Part shown: positions 52,030 through 60,288 of the stretch, in pieces
Layout of the letters: the number at the start of each line of letters is the position of its first letter
Position numbering within the stretch: the first letter of the stretch is position 1
Source: Psychrobacillus sp042885655
GTDB lineage: Bacteria > Bacillota > Bacilli > Bacillales_A > Planococcaceae
Direction: 5' to 3'
Length of the DNA: 64,000 nucleotides
Assembly: GCF_042885655.1 (NCBI RefSeq)
Contig: NZ_JBHVRO010000001.1
Span: 483,657 to 547,656, forward strand
Program-made: the position numbers and the translations under genes
Notes under the pieces: model-generated
Database searches by the model: none
Told to the model about the DNA's origin: nothing
Seen by the model: the letters and a program-made list of their open reading frames with translations, nothing else

Positions 52030-52406
52030 GCTAAGAAGATAAAAGCGCTTTTACATGCAGGCGATATCCGTTAGAAGTTAATTGCCAATTCCCAGCGATG
52101 GCTGAGGAGCTGCTTCCTGGGCAAGTATAAAGAGAGTCATGTTTAACTTTGCTCAGGATGTGGCGAACTTTGAACACCTACCTTAACCACATTTGCTTGT
52201 CGTGGCTAAGCGATGCCTTCCGCATTTCTTCTCAATTTGCAAGAAAATCATTAGTATGGTAATATAAAACTACCAATGTTTCATAGTTCTGTGACGAAAG
52301 AGTGGGATTTCCCGCTCTTTTCTGTTGTTATCTAGGAATTATAAAAATTACACTCGTAGAAAATAATCTACAATCATAGAAAATCATTAATGAGTAGGAG
52401 GCTCTT
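52030..52406 (+). other. Structured non-coding gap between polC and rimP
   Basis: No credible open frame in 377 bp. It contains a perfect 12 bp palindrome (AAAAGCGCTTTT, 52042-52053), an inverted repeat CCCAG/CTGGG (52093-52120), and ATGTGG/CCACAT (52159-52193), then a terminator at 52298-52322. No known riboswitch recognised. The rimP ribosome site (TAGGAGG) ends the gap. Confidence 0.35.
52298..52323 (+). terminator. Intrinsic terminator between polC and rimP
   Basis: AAGAGTGGGA pairs with TCCCGCTCTT (one G-T pair) over a tiny loop, then TTCTGTT. It sits about 270 bases after polC and 85 before rimP. Confidence 0.8.
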
Positions 52407-52886
52407 ATGAGTAATATCACTAGTAAAATTGAAGAGCTTGTAACGCCCATTTTACAAGAGTTAAATTTAGAACTTGTAGATATTGAATATGTGAAAGAAG
52501 GTCGCGACTGGTTTTTAAGAATCTATATTGATACACCATCTGGTGGAATAGATATTGAGCAATGTGCTCAAGTTAGTGAAAAGCTAAGTGAAAAATTGGA
52601 TGTCGTGGATCCAATCACGGAGAATTATTTTTTAGAAGTTTCATCTCCAGGGGCTGAAAGGCCATTGAAAAAAGATGCAGACTTTCTACAAGCAATTGGA
52701 AAATATGTATATATTAAAACGTATGAACCGGTAAACGGTGCAAAAGAATTTGAAGGCACATTACTTTCTTATTCTGCCGAAGAGGGTGCTTTAATAGAAG
52801 TACGTGTGAAAACAAGAAGAATTAAAATTGAAATTGATAAAGAGAAAATTGCGCTTGCTCGTTTAGCAATTGATTTTTCTGCATAA
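52407..52886 (+). CDS. rimP: Ribosome maturation factor RimP
   Basis: Assists 30S subunit maturation. The 159 aa protein has the two-domain RimP fold: LVDIEYVKEGRDWFLRIYID, DIEQCAQVSEKLSEKLD, YFLEVSSPGAERPLKKDADF (key part LEVSSPGAERPL) and a C-terminal SH3-like part. It heads the nusA-infB operon, with nusA 22 bases downstream. Confidence 0.97.
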   Translation: MSNITSKIEELVTPILQELNLELVDIEYVKEGRDWFLRIYIDTPSGGIDIEQCAQVSEKLSEKLDVVDPITENYFLEVSSPGAERPLKKDADFLQAIGKYVYIKTYEPVNGAKEFEGTLLSYSAEEGALIEVRVKTRRIKIEIDKEKIALARLAIDFSA

Positions 52887-52908
52887 TGTATATTAAGGAG
52901 TGATAGCT

Positions 52909-54039
52909 ATGAGTAGTGATTTATTAGATGCGCTTACTGCGCTCGAAAAACAAAAAGGAATTTCTAGAGATGTTTTAATAGAAGCAATTGAAGCTGCTTT
53001 AGTGACAGCGTATAAAAGAAACTTTAACCAAGCACAAAATGTTCGTGTAGATATCAATTTAGCTACGGGTACAATGTTAGTTTATTCAAGAAAAGATGTA
53101 GTAGATGAAGTGGCAGATGATCGTTTGCAAATCTCTTTAGATGATGCAAAAGTGATAAACCCTCATTATGTAGTTGGGGATATTGTAGAAGAAGAAGTAA
53201 CACCTCGTAACTTTGGTCGCATTGCTGCTCAAACTGCAAAACAAGTTGTAACACAAAGAGTACGTGAAGCAGAACGTGGTCTTATATATGAAGAGTACGT
53301 TGATCGCGAAGACGATATAGTAAACGGAATTGTGGAGCGTTTAGATGCACGTAATATTTACGTTGGCCTAGGTAAAGTTGAGGCAGTGTTACCTGTGAAT
53401 GAACAAATTCAATCAGAAACATATCGTCCTCATGATCGTATTAAAGTATATATTACGAAAGTAGAACGAACTACACGGGGTCCTCAAGTTTTTGTTTCAA
53501 GAACACATCCAGGTTTACTTCGCCGTCTGTTTGAAATGGAAGTTCCTGAAATATTCGAAGGAATTGTTGAAATTAAATCAATTGCTAGAGAAGCGGGAGA
53601 TCGCTCTAAAATTTCTGTATTTGCCCATAATGAAGAAATTGATCCTGTAGGATCATGTGTTGGGGCAAAAGGTGCTCGTGTTCAAACGATTGTAAATGAA
53701 TTAAGCGGTGAAAAAATTGATATTGTAGAATGGTCAGAAGATCCAGTAGTTTTCGTTGCGAATGCACTTAGTCCTTCTAAAGTATTAGATGTACAAGTAA
53801 ACGAAGAAGAAAAATCCACAACCGTAGTGGTTCCAGATTATCAACTTTCTCTAGCTATCGGTAAAAGAGGACAAAATGCTCGTCTTGCTGCCAAATTAAC
53901 TGGATGGAAAATAGATATTAAAAGTGAAACTGATGCTAGAGAGCTAGGAATTTATCCAAATGAAAATTCTCCTGAAGTAGTATTAGAAAGCTTAGAAGAT
54001 GAAATGGATGACTTTGACTTTTACAAAGACGAAGAGTAA
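52909..54039 (+). CDS. nusA: Transcription termination/antitermination factor NusA
   Basis: RNA polymerase-binding factor for pausing and termination. The N-terminal domain (residues 1-125) is followed by S1 (DIVNGIVERLDARNIYVGLG) and two KH domains (DPVGSCVGAKGARVQTIVNE; SLAIGKRGQNARLAAKLTGW). At 376 aa it lacks the acidic repeats of Proteobacterial NusA, as is usual in Bacillales. ATG 52909 follows AAGGAGTGATAGCT. Confidence 0.98.
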   Translation: MSSDLLDALTALEKQKGISRDVLIEAIEAALVTAYKRNFNQAQNVRVDINLATGTMLVYSRKDVVDEVADDRLQISLDDAKVINPHYVVGDIVEEEVTPRNFGRIAAQTAKQVVTQRVREAERGLIYEEYVDREDDIVNGIVERLDARNIYVGLGKVEAVLPVNEQIQSETYRPHDRIKVYITKVERTTRGPQVFVSRTHPGLLRRLFEMEVPEIFEGIVEIKSIAREAGDRSKISVFAHNEEIDPVGSCVGAKGARVQTIVNELSGEKIDIVEWSEDPVVFVANALSPSKVLDVQVNEEEKSTTVVVPDYQLSLAIGKRGQNARLAAKLTGWKIDIKSETDARELGIYPNENSPEVVLESLEDEMDDFDFYKDEE

Positions 54040-54059
54040 GCAAAGGATGGTGAGTTTGG

Positions 54060-54338
54060 ATGGCTATTCAAAAGAAAATTCCATTGCGTAAATGCGTTGC
54101 TACTGGAGAAATGTTTCCCAAGAAAGAAATGATTCGTATTGTTCGGTCTAAAGAGGGAGAAGTTTCTGTTGACTTGACTGGAAAAAAGTCAGGAAGAGGT
54201 GCATATGTTTCTAAAACAATCGATGCAGTTAATAAAGCCAAAAAGAAAAATTCTTTAGGGAATCATTTAGAGGCATCCATTCCAAATGAAATATATGATG
54301 AGCTAATCGTTATTATTGAAAGAGAAAAACTAAAATGA
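54060..54338 (+). CDS. rnpM: RNase P modulator RnpM (YlxR)
   Basis: Small RNA-binding protein of the YlxR family, recently described as an RNase P modulator in Bacillus. The 92 aa protein has RKCVATGEMFPKKEMIRIVR and a GKKSGRGAYVSKTIDAV core. It is part of the nusA-rnpM-ylxQ-infB run. Its last 19 codons are repeated after the N-gap because of an assembly artefact, and this copy is the intact one. Confidence 0.95.
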   Translation: MAIQKKIPLRKCVATGEMFPKKEMIRIVRSKEGEVSVDLTGKKSGRGAYVSKTIDAVNKAKKKNSLGNHLEASIPNEIYDELIVIIEREKLK

Positions 54339-54378
54339 CAATTGAACAACAAATAACACAACTACTTGGACTTGCTAC
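54335..54378 (+). CDS. Start of YlxQ cut by the assembly gap (duplicate copy)
   Basis: ATG overlapping the rnpM stop, followed by MTIEQQITQLLGLA, then 97 undetermined bases. The same bases recur intact at 54530, so this is the contig-end copy of ylxQ and not a separate gene. Confidence 0.7.
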
Positions 54379-54475
54379 NNNNNNNNNNNNNNNNNNNNNN
54401 NNNNNNNNNNNNNNNNNNNNNNNNNNNNNNNNNNNNNNNNNNNNNNNNNNNNNNNNNNNNNNNNNNNNNNNNNNN
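54379..54475. other. Assembly gap (97 Ns) flanked by identical 98 bp ends
   Basis: Bases 54281-54378 and 54476-54573 are identical, base for base. Two contigs that overlap by 98 bp were joined with Ns instead of being merged. The real sequence is expected to be 195 bp shorter. Confidence 0.95.
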
Positions 54476-54529
54476 TCCAAATGAAATATATGATGAGCTA
54501 ATCGTTATTATTGAAAGAGAAAAACTAAA

Positions 54530-54850
54530 ATGACAATTGAACAACAAATAACACAACTACTTGGACTTGCTACTCGAGCAAGAAAAACAATTTCTGGGGA
54601 AGAACTAGTAGTAAAAGAAATTAGAAGCCAAAAGGCGAAGTTAGTTATACTATCGTCTGATGCTTCTAAAAACACAGCAAAAAAAATGAATGATAAATGT
54701 GCATCTTTTAACGTTGAGCTGCATGTCTTTGGAGACCGGCACGATCTCGGACATGCGACGGGAAAAGAGGCCAGAGTGGCAATAGCCATTATGGATGACG
54801 GTTTCGCAAAAAAACTGTCCGGCCTTCTCAACGAATTTAACCGGGGGTGA
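54530..54850 (+). CDS. ylxQ: L7Ae-family ribosomal protein YlxQ
   Basis: RNA-binding L7Ae/L30e-fold protein associated with ribosomes and kink-turn RNA. At 106 aa it contains QLLGLATRARKTISGEELVV, KAKLVILSSDASKNTAKKM and DLGHATGKEARVAIAIMDDG. ATG 54530 overlaps the duplicated rnpM stop. In the true sequence it overlaps rnpM directly. infB follows 4 bases later. Confidence 0.95.
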   Translation: MTIEQQITQLLGLATRARKTISGEELVVKEIRSQKAKLVILSSDASKNTAKKMNDKCASFNVELHVFGDRHDLGHATGKEARVAIAIMDDGFAKKLSGLLNEFNRG

Positions 54851-54854
54851 GCTA

Positions 54855-57134
54855 ATGACTAAAATCAGAGTTCATGAGTACGCGAAACAAATAGAAAAAT
54901 CAAGTAAAGAAGTTATCGATCAGTTAGGAAAGCTTAATATTCAAGTGGCTAACCATATGTCAATGCTTGAAGGTGACGCTGTAAAAAAATTAGATAGTGT
55001 TTATAAAAAATCAACAGAACAATCTAAAAATCCTTCACACGCAAAAACACAAGCTCCAACACAAACACAACAATCAGGACAAAATAATCGTCCTAATCGC
55101 CCTATGTCAAATAGCACAAACCAAGGGTCAAGACCTACAAACCAAGGTCAAACTAAACCAGCTAATCAAGGGCAATCAAGACCTTCAAGTCAAGGTAGCA
55201 CAACTCAAGGAACAAACAATCAATCAAAAGATAAAAAACCATTTACAAATAATAACAACCGTCCAGGTGGACAAAATAGACCTGGTGGACAAAACAGACC
55301 GGGACAAAAATTCCAAAAAAGAAGAAAAGGTCCTACTACACCTGTTCAACCACCAGTACCAAGAAAAGAAAGAGAATTGCCAGCAAAAATTACATTTACT
55401 GAGTCATTAACTGTAGCGGAACTTGCGAAAAAGCTTGGTCGTGAGCCTTCCGAAATTATAAAAAAATTGTTTTTACTTGGTGTAATGGCAACAATAAACC
55501 AGGTTCTTGATAAGGATGCAATTGAGCTAATTTGTGCAGACTACGGAGTAGAAGTGGAAGAAGAAATTAAAATCGATATTACAGATTTAGAAGTTCATTT
55601 CGAAACTACTGAAGAAAATAGTGCTGACTTAAAAGAACGTCCACCAGTTGTTACAATAATGGGGCATGTTGATCACGGTAAAACAACATTACTCGATTCT
55701 ATTCGAAATACAAAAGTTACTGCAGGTGAAGCTGGCGGTATTACACAACATATTGGTGCATATCAAATAATTGATAATGGTAAGAAAATTACATTTTTAG
55801 ATACTCCTGGACATGCTGCGTTTACAACAATGCGTGCTCGTGGTGCTAAAGTAACGGATCTTACAATACTTGTTGTTGCTGCAGATGATGGTGTAATGCC
55901 ACAAACTGTTGAAGCAATTAACCATGCAAAAGCTGCTGAGGTACCAATTATTGTTGCCGTAAACAAGATGGATAAACCATCTGCTAATCCAGATCGGGTA
56001 ATGCAAGAGCTAACGGAACATGGTCTAGTTCCTGAAGCTTGGGGTGGGGAAACAATTTTTGTTCCTATTTCGGCATTAAAAGGAGAAGGTATTGATAGCC
56101 TTTTAGAAATGGTACTACTTGTTTCAGAAGTAGCAGAGTTAAAAGCAAATCCAAAACGTCTTGCACTTGGTTCTGTAATTGAAGCTCAACTAGACAAAGG
56201 TAGAGGTTCAGTAGCAACATTATTAGTACAAGATGGAACACTACGTGTAGGAGACCCAATAGTAGTTGGTCATACATTTGGACGTGTACGTGCTATGGTT
56301 AATGATTTAGGTCGTCGTGTGAAGGAAGCAGGTCCTTCTACACCAGTTGAAATAACAGGGCTAAATGATGTTCCACAAGCAGGGGATCGCTTTGTTGTAT
56401 TTGAAGATGAAAAAACAGCTCGTCAAGTTGGTGAAACTCGTGCTTCAGAAGCGCAAGTTAATCAACGATCAGAAAAAACTCGTGTAACATTGGATAATTT
56501 ATTTGACCAGATGAAACAAGGGGAAATGAAGGAATTAAACCTGATTGTTAAAGCAGACGTTCAAGGTACAGTAGAGGCTATGGCTGCATCACTAATGAAA
56601 ATTGATGTTGCAGGTGTAAATGTCCGAATCATTCACACTGGTGCTGGAGCAATTACTGAATCTGATATTAGTCTTGCGGCGGCTTCTAACGCTATTGTAA
56701 TCGGATTTAATGTTCGTCCGGATGTAAATGCGAAACGTGCAGCAGATCAAGAAGGTGTAGATATTCGCTTACACCGAGTAATCTATAAAGTAATTGAAGA
56801 GATTGAATTTGCGATGAAAGGATTATTAGATCCTGAATTCCAAGAAAAAATCATCGGTCAAGCAGAAGTTCGTGAAACATTTAAAGTATCTAAAGTTGGT
56901 ACAATTGCTGGTTCATACGTAACGGAAGGTAAAATTTCTAGAGATAGTGGAGTTCGTATTATTCGTGACTCTATCGTTATATTTGAAGGCGAATTAGATA
57001 CATTAAAACGTTTTAAAGATGATGCAAAAGAAGTAGCAAAAGGATATGAATGTGGTATTACAATCAAAAACTTTAATGACATTAAAGAAAATGACATTAT
57101 TGAAGCATTTGTAATGGAAGAGATTAAACGATAA
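54855..57134 (+). CDS. infB: Translation initiation factor IF-2
   Basis: GTPase that places fMet-tRNA on the 30S subunit. An N-terminal IF2_N domain (MTKIRVHEYAKQIEKSSKEV) leads to an Asn/Gln/Gly/Pro-rich linker (about 65-165) with tandem RPGGQN units, and a second IF2_N motif. The G domain (about 260-430) has GHVDHGKTTLLD, DTPGHAAFTTMRARG and NKMDKP. The C-terminal beta-barrel domains follow. ATG 54855 (759 aa) follows GGGGGTGAG. The frame is open 20 codons further left inside ylxQ. Confidence 0.98.
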   Translation: MTKIRVHEYAKQIEKSSKEVIDQLGKLNIQVANHMSMLEGDAVKKLDSVYKKSTEQSKNPSHAKTQAPTQTQQSGQNNRPNRPMSNSTNQGSRPTNQGQTKPANQGQSRPSSQGSTTQGTNNQSKDKKPFTNNNNRPGGQNRPGGQNRPGQKFQKRRKGPTTPVQPPVPRKERELPAKITFTESLTVAELAKKLGREPSEIIKKLFLLGVMATINQVLDKDAIELICADYGVEVEEEIKIDITDLEVHFETTEENSADLKERPPVVTIMGHVDHGKTTLLDSIRNTKVTAGEAGGITQHIGAYQIIDNGKKITFLDTPGHAAFTTMRARGAKVTDLTILVVAADDGVMPQTVEAINHAKAAEVPIIVAVNKMDKPSANPDRVMQELTEHGLVPEAWGGETIFVPISALKGEGIDSLLEMVLLVSEVAELKANPKRLALGSVIEAQLDKGRGSVATLLVQDGTLRVGDPIVVGHTFGRVRAMVNDLGRRVKEAGPSTPVEITGLNDVPQAGDRFVVFEDEKTARQVGETRASEAQVNQRSEKTRVTLDNLFDQMKQGEMKELNLIVKADVQGTVEAMAASLMKIDVAGVNVRIIHTGAGAITESDISLAAASNAIVIGFNVRPDVNAKRAADQEGVDIRLHRVIYKVIEEIEFAMKGLLDPEFQEKIIGQAEVRETFKVSKVGTIAGSYVTEGKISRDSGVRIIRDSIVIFEGELDTLKRFKDDAKEVAKGYECGITIKNFNDIKENDIIEAFVMEEIKR

Positions 57135-57412
57135 TGATTGTCTATGCAGAGTGTGAATACATCATTTCTACTGCACATTCCTTGAAAGAAAAAAGAGCAG
57201 TTCTTCAACGAATGCTCACTAGAACAAAACAAAAATTTAATGTTTCTATCGGAGAGTTAGATCATCAAGATGTCTGGCAACGAACTTGTATAGGTATTGT
57301 TACAGTTGCTTCGGACAAAGTTGCTGCTGAACGGGAACTTATGCATGTAATACGATTCTTGGATTCTAACCCCGAATGGGAACGAATTGAAATTAGAAAA
57401 GAATATTTATAA
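57134..57412 (+). CDS. ylxP: DUF503 family protein YlxP
   Basis: A 92 aa protein conserved between infB and rbfA. It matches YAECEYIISTAHSLKEKRAV and LDHQDVWQRTCIGIVTVASD. Its B. subtilis homologue is YlxP. The fold is ferredoxin-like and the function is undefined; context suggests a role in ribosome assembly or RNA biology. Its ATG overlaps the infB stop by one base. Confidence 0.94.
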   Translation: MIVYAECEYIISTAHSLKEKRAVLQRMLTRTKQKFNVSIGELDHQDVWQRTCIGIVTVASDKVAAERELMHVIRFLDSNPEWERIEIRKEYL

Positions 57413-57435
57413 ACAGAATATGAGGTGTAGCGATT

Positions 57436-57786
57436 ATGTCGATGCGCGCAAACCGAGTTGCTGAGCAAATGAAAAAAGAGTTAGGTGAAATTATTGTCCG
57501 AAAGCTAAAGGATCCTAATATAGGCTTTGTTACCGTTACAGATGTAGAGGTTACTGGTGACCTTCAACAAGCGACTATTTATATAACTGTTCTTGGTGGA
57601 GAAGCGAAAAGTGGTCAAACACTAAAAGCTTTAGAAAAAGCTAAAGGATTTATTCGTACTGAAATCGGACAACGAATTAGGCTTCGTATAACGCCTGAAC
57701 TACTATTTAAGTTTGATGAATCAGCAGCTTATGGAAATCGAATTGATGATTTATTAAGACAAATTAACAAATCATCAGATGAATAA
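57436..57786 (+). CDS. rbfA: 30S ribosome-binding factor RbfA
   Basis: Helps 16S rRNA 5' end maturation and cold adaptation. The 116 aa KH-like protein has RANRVAEQMKKELGEIIVRK, DPNIGFVTVTDVEVTGDLQQ and RITPELLFKFDESAAYGNRI. The ribosome site is TGAGGTG. A strong terminator follows. Confidence 0.97.
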   Translation: MSMRANRVAEQMKKELGEIIVRKLKDPNIGFVTVTDVEVTGDLQQATIYITVLGGEAKSGQTLKALEKAKGFIRTEIGQRIRLRITPELLFKFDESAAYGNRIDDLLRQINKSSDE

Positions 57787-57792
57787 AAAATT

Positions 57793-57830
57793 AGAGAAGT
57801 CTGCTTACTACAACAAGCAGACTTCTTTGT
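57793..57830 (+). terminator. Intrinsic terminator after rbfA
   Basis: Perfect 12 bp stem (AGAAGTCTGCTT / AAGCAGACTTCT) with an 8-base loop and a short T-rich tail. Confidence 0.9.
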
Positions 57831-57860
57831 TGTATATTATCATTAAAATGAGGTGAAAAA

Positions 57861-58781
57861 ATGTACGAAGGTATACTTCCATTATGGAAAGAAAAAGGTA
57901 TGACTTCTCACGACTGTGTGTTTAAACTCCGAAAAATATTAAAAATGAAGCGTATTGGACACACAGGTACACTGGATCCAAGTGTAGAAGGAGTTTTACC
58001 AATATGTCTAGGGCAAGCAACGAAGGTATCTGAATATATTATGAATGAAGGTAAAACATATATAGCAACGGTTAGTATTGGGATTTCAACTACAACTGAA
58101 GATGCCGATGGTGAGGTCGTAAATAAAGATGAAACGGAAAAGTATTTTTCTCGAGATCAGATTCTAAAGGTTTTGAAAGAATTGACTGGTGAAATCGTAC
58201 AAACCCCACCAATGTATTCAGCGGTGAAAGTAAATGGGAAAAAGTTATATGAATATGCAAGAGAAGGTAAGATTGTAGATCGTCCGAGTAGAAATGTAAC
58301 CATTTATAATTTACGCTTATTGGACGAAAATCCAGAATTTTTGGGGGAAAATGTGCAATTTTCTATTGAAATAAGTTGTAGTAAAGGTACATATATTCGA
58401 ACACTTGCTGTTCAAATTGGGGAATTACTTGGCTATCCAGCACATATGTCTACTTTAGTTAGAACTGCGTCGGGAAGCTTCACAAAAGACCAATGTTTAA
58501 CACTAGAGCAAGTAAATAAGGTTAGCGAAAGTGGTTGTTTAAATGACTCTATATTTCCTGTAAAGTATGCTTTACAAAGTTGGCCAAGTGTTGAAATTAC
58601 TGCAGAAAATGATAAAAGCATTGCGAATGGTCAAGTGATTAATGCACATCCACTACTAGAGAAAAACGAAAAAATAATCTACACAAAAAATTCAATTCCT
58701 AAGGCAGTATATATCAAGCATCCGACGAAAAATGATATGATGAAACCGGAGAAAATGTTTTCAACCGAAAAAGGAGATTAA
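57861..58781 (+). CDS. truB: tRNA pseudouridine(55) synthase TruB
   Basis: Isomerises U55 of the tRNA T-loop. Catalytic Asp39 is in RIGHTGTLDPSVEGVLPICL. Further TruB motifs are TPPMYSAVKVNGKKLYEYAR and CSKGTYIRTLAVQIGELLGY. At 306 aa it has a C-terminal PUA-like extension. The ribosome site is TGAGGTG. ribF starts one base after its stop. Confidence 0.97.
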   Translation: MYEGILPLWKEKGMTSHDCVFKLRKILKMKRIGHTGTLDPSVEGVLPICLGQATKVSEYIMNEGKTYIATVSIGISTTTEDADGEVVNKDETEKYFSRDQILKVLKELTGEIVQTPPMYSAVKVNGKKLYEYAREGKIVDRPSRNVTIYNLRLLDENPEFLGENVQFSIEISCSKGTYIRTLAVQIGELLGYPAHMSTLVRTASGSFTKDQCLTLEQVNKVSESGCLNDSIFPVKYALQSWPSVEITAENDKSIANGQVINAHPLLEKNEKIIYTKNSIPKAVYIKHPTKNDMMKPEKMFSTEKGD

Positions 58782-58782
58782 T

Positions 58783-59733
58783 ATGGAAGTACATTACTTA
58801 TCTTACCCACATCATTTATTAGAAAATGAGCAGTACGAAGCATACTCATTAGCCATCGGTTTTTTTGATGGTGTACATAGAGGGCATCAAGCTGTCATTC
58901 AAGAAGCACTAGATAAAGGAAAAGAGCTTAACATAAGAACTGCGGTCATGACTTTTGATCCTCACCCATCGCTAGTTCTTGGTAGAAGTAAGGAACAAGT
59001 ATTTTATATTACACCAATTGAACAAAAAATAGAAATATTAAAAGGGCTTAACGTCGATACGTTATTTGTCGTTCGTTTCACTTCGGATTTTGCTAAGTTA
59101 ACCCCTTCACAGTTTGTTGATTCTTTTATTAAAAAGGCGAATGTAAAACATGTTACAGCAGGTTTCGATTTTACATTTGGTGCATTTGGAAAAGGAACAA
59201 TGAAAGAAATGGAACAGTTATCGAATGGAGAATATACTGTTTCAGTAGTCGATAAGCAAGTGCTGTCAGATGACAAAATAAGTTCAACTAGAATAAGAGC
59301 AGAACTGAAAACTGGAAATATAGAAGAAGTAAAAGAACTTTTAGGTCGTCCTTTTATGTTAACTGGTGTAGTTATTCATGGAGACAAGAGAGGTAGAACG
59401 ATAGATTTCCCTACTGCAAACGTTCAACCGACGGAAGGGCAATTTATACCATCAACAGGAGTCTACGCAGTGAAAATATGCGTACAAGAAAAATGGTATA
59501 ATGGTGTATGTAATGTAGGTTACAAACCAACATTTAATAACCCCGAGGATAAAAAACTTTCAATCGAAGTGCATATAATTAATTTTGACCAATCGATATA
59601 CGGTGAAGAAGTAGTAATTCACTGGTATTCGCGTATCCGTTCGGAGCAAAAGTTTAATGGGATAAATGAATTAAAAGAACAAATTGGAAAAGATAAAGAA
59701 GAAGCTATAAATTATTTTAAAAAAAGTGAATGA
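58783..59733 (+). CDS. ribF: Bifunctional riboflavin kinase / FAD synthetase
   Basis: Makes FMN and FAD from riboflavin. The N-terminal nucleotidyltransferase domain has AIGFFDGVHRGHQAVIQEAL and ISSTRIRAEL. The C-terminal kinase domain has GDKRGRTIDFPTANVQP and NGVCNVGYKPTF. At 316 aa it matches B. subtilis RibC. It is in an operon with truB. Confidence 0.97.
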   Translation: MEVHYLSYPHHLLENEQYEAYSLAIGFFDGVHRGHQAVIQEALDKGKELNIRTAVMTFDPHPSLVLGRSKEQVFYITPIEQKIEILKGLNVDTLFVVRFTSDFAKLTPSQFVDSFIKKANVKHVTAGFDFTFGAFGKGTMKEMEQLSNGEYTVSVVDKQVLSDDKISSTRIRAELKTGNIEEVKELLGRPFMLTGVVIHGDKRGRTIDFPTANVQPTEGQFIPSTGVYAVKICVQEKWYNGVCNVGYKPTFNNPEDKKLSIEVHIINFDQSIYGEEVVIHWYSRIRSEQKFNGINELKEQIGKDKEEAINYFKKSE

Positions 59734-59734
59734 G

Positions 59735-59763
59735 TTGATTCTGATTTATTCCTATGGTATATT
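59735..59763 (+). promoter_or_regulatory. Sigma-A promoter of rpsO
   Basis: TTGATT and TATATT with a 17 bp spacer and TGG before the -10. The leader (59771-59864) is about 90 bases. S15 leaders in Bacillales fold for autoregulation, but I did not derive the structure here. Confidence 0.65.
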
Positions 59764-59864
59764 TTAATAGTACAAATTTGTACTAAACCTTTCCTTGGCT
59801 TATTCGATTCTCCAACGATTGCTCAGGAACAGGGGATATTAAGAATTTTTAGGAGGAAAACAAA

Positions 59865-60134
59865 ATGGCAATTACAAAAGAACGCAAAAACGAACTAATC
59901 GCTGAGTTCAGAACTCATGAAAGCGATACTGGATCTGCTGATATTCAAATCGCAGTTCTTACAGAGGAAATTAATTCTTTAAACGAACATTTACGTACAC
60001 ATAAGAAAGATCACCATTCTCGTCGTGGTCTATTCAAAATGGTTGGACGTCGCCGTAACTTATTAAAATACTTACGTGAAAACGAAGTACAACGTTACCG
60101 TGAGCTAATCGCTAAACTTGGTTTACGTCGATAA
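59865..60134 (+). CDS. rpsO: 30S ribosomal protein S15
   Basis: Primary 16S rRNA-binding protein. The 89 aa protein shows the S15 signature (RTHESDTGSADIQIAVLTEE; HLRTHKKDHHSRRGLFKMVG). The ribosome site is TAGGAGGAAAACAA. It has its own promoter and terminator. Confidence 0.98.
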   Translation: MAITKERKNELIAEFRTHESDTGSADIQIAVLTEEINSLNEHLRTHKKDHHSRRGLFKMVGRRRNLLKYLRENEVQRYRELIAKLGLRR

Positions 60135-60148
60135 TATTTCATGGAATT

Positions 60149-60174
60149 AAGCGGGATTCGTCCCGCTTTTTCTT
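60149..60174 (+). terminator. Intrinsic terminator after rpsO
   Basis: An 8 bp perfect stem (AAGCGGGA / TCCCGCTT) with a TTCG loop and a T-rich tail. Confidence 0.95.
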
Positions 60175-60208
60175 TTGCATAAAAATACTTCGCATAGTTT
60201 AGGTATTT

Positions 60209-60236
60209 TTGATACACTACTTATGATACATATAAC
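60209..60236 (+). promoter_or_regulatory. Candidate sigma-A promoter of pnp
   Basis: TTGATA and TATAAC with a 16 bp spacer, about 50 bases upstream of pnp. Confidence 0.55.
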
Positions 60237-60288
60237 TTTTATATACCTTAAATTAGGAATTTTTGAAGTTGAGAGGAGTCCAGATTAA

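Noticed and set aside
54335..54573. Tandem duplication of the rnpM/ylxQ junction
   Set aside because: The two copies are exactly identical and are separated only by Ns, the pattern of unmerged contig ends.
54997..55410. 137-codon overlapping open frame inside infB
   Set aside because: By-product of the A-rich, repetitive linker. No conserved features.
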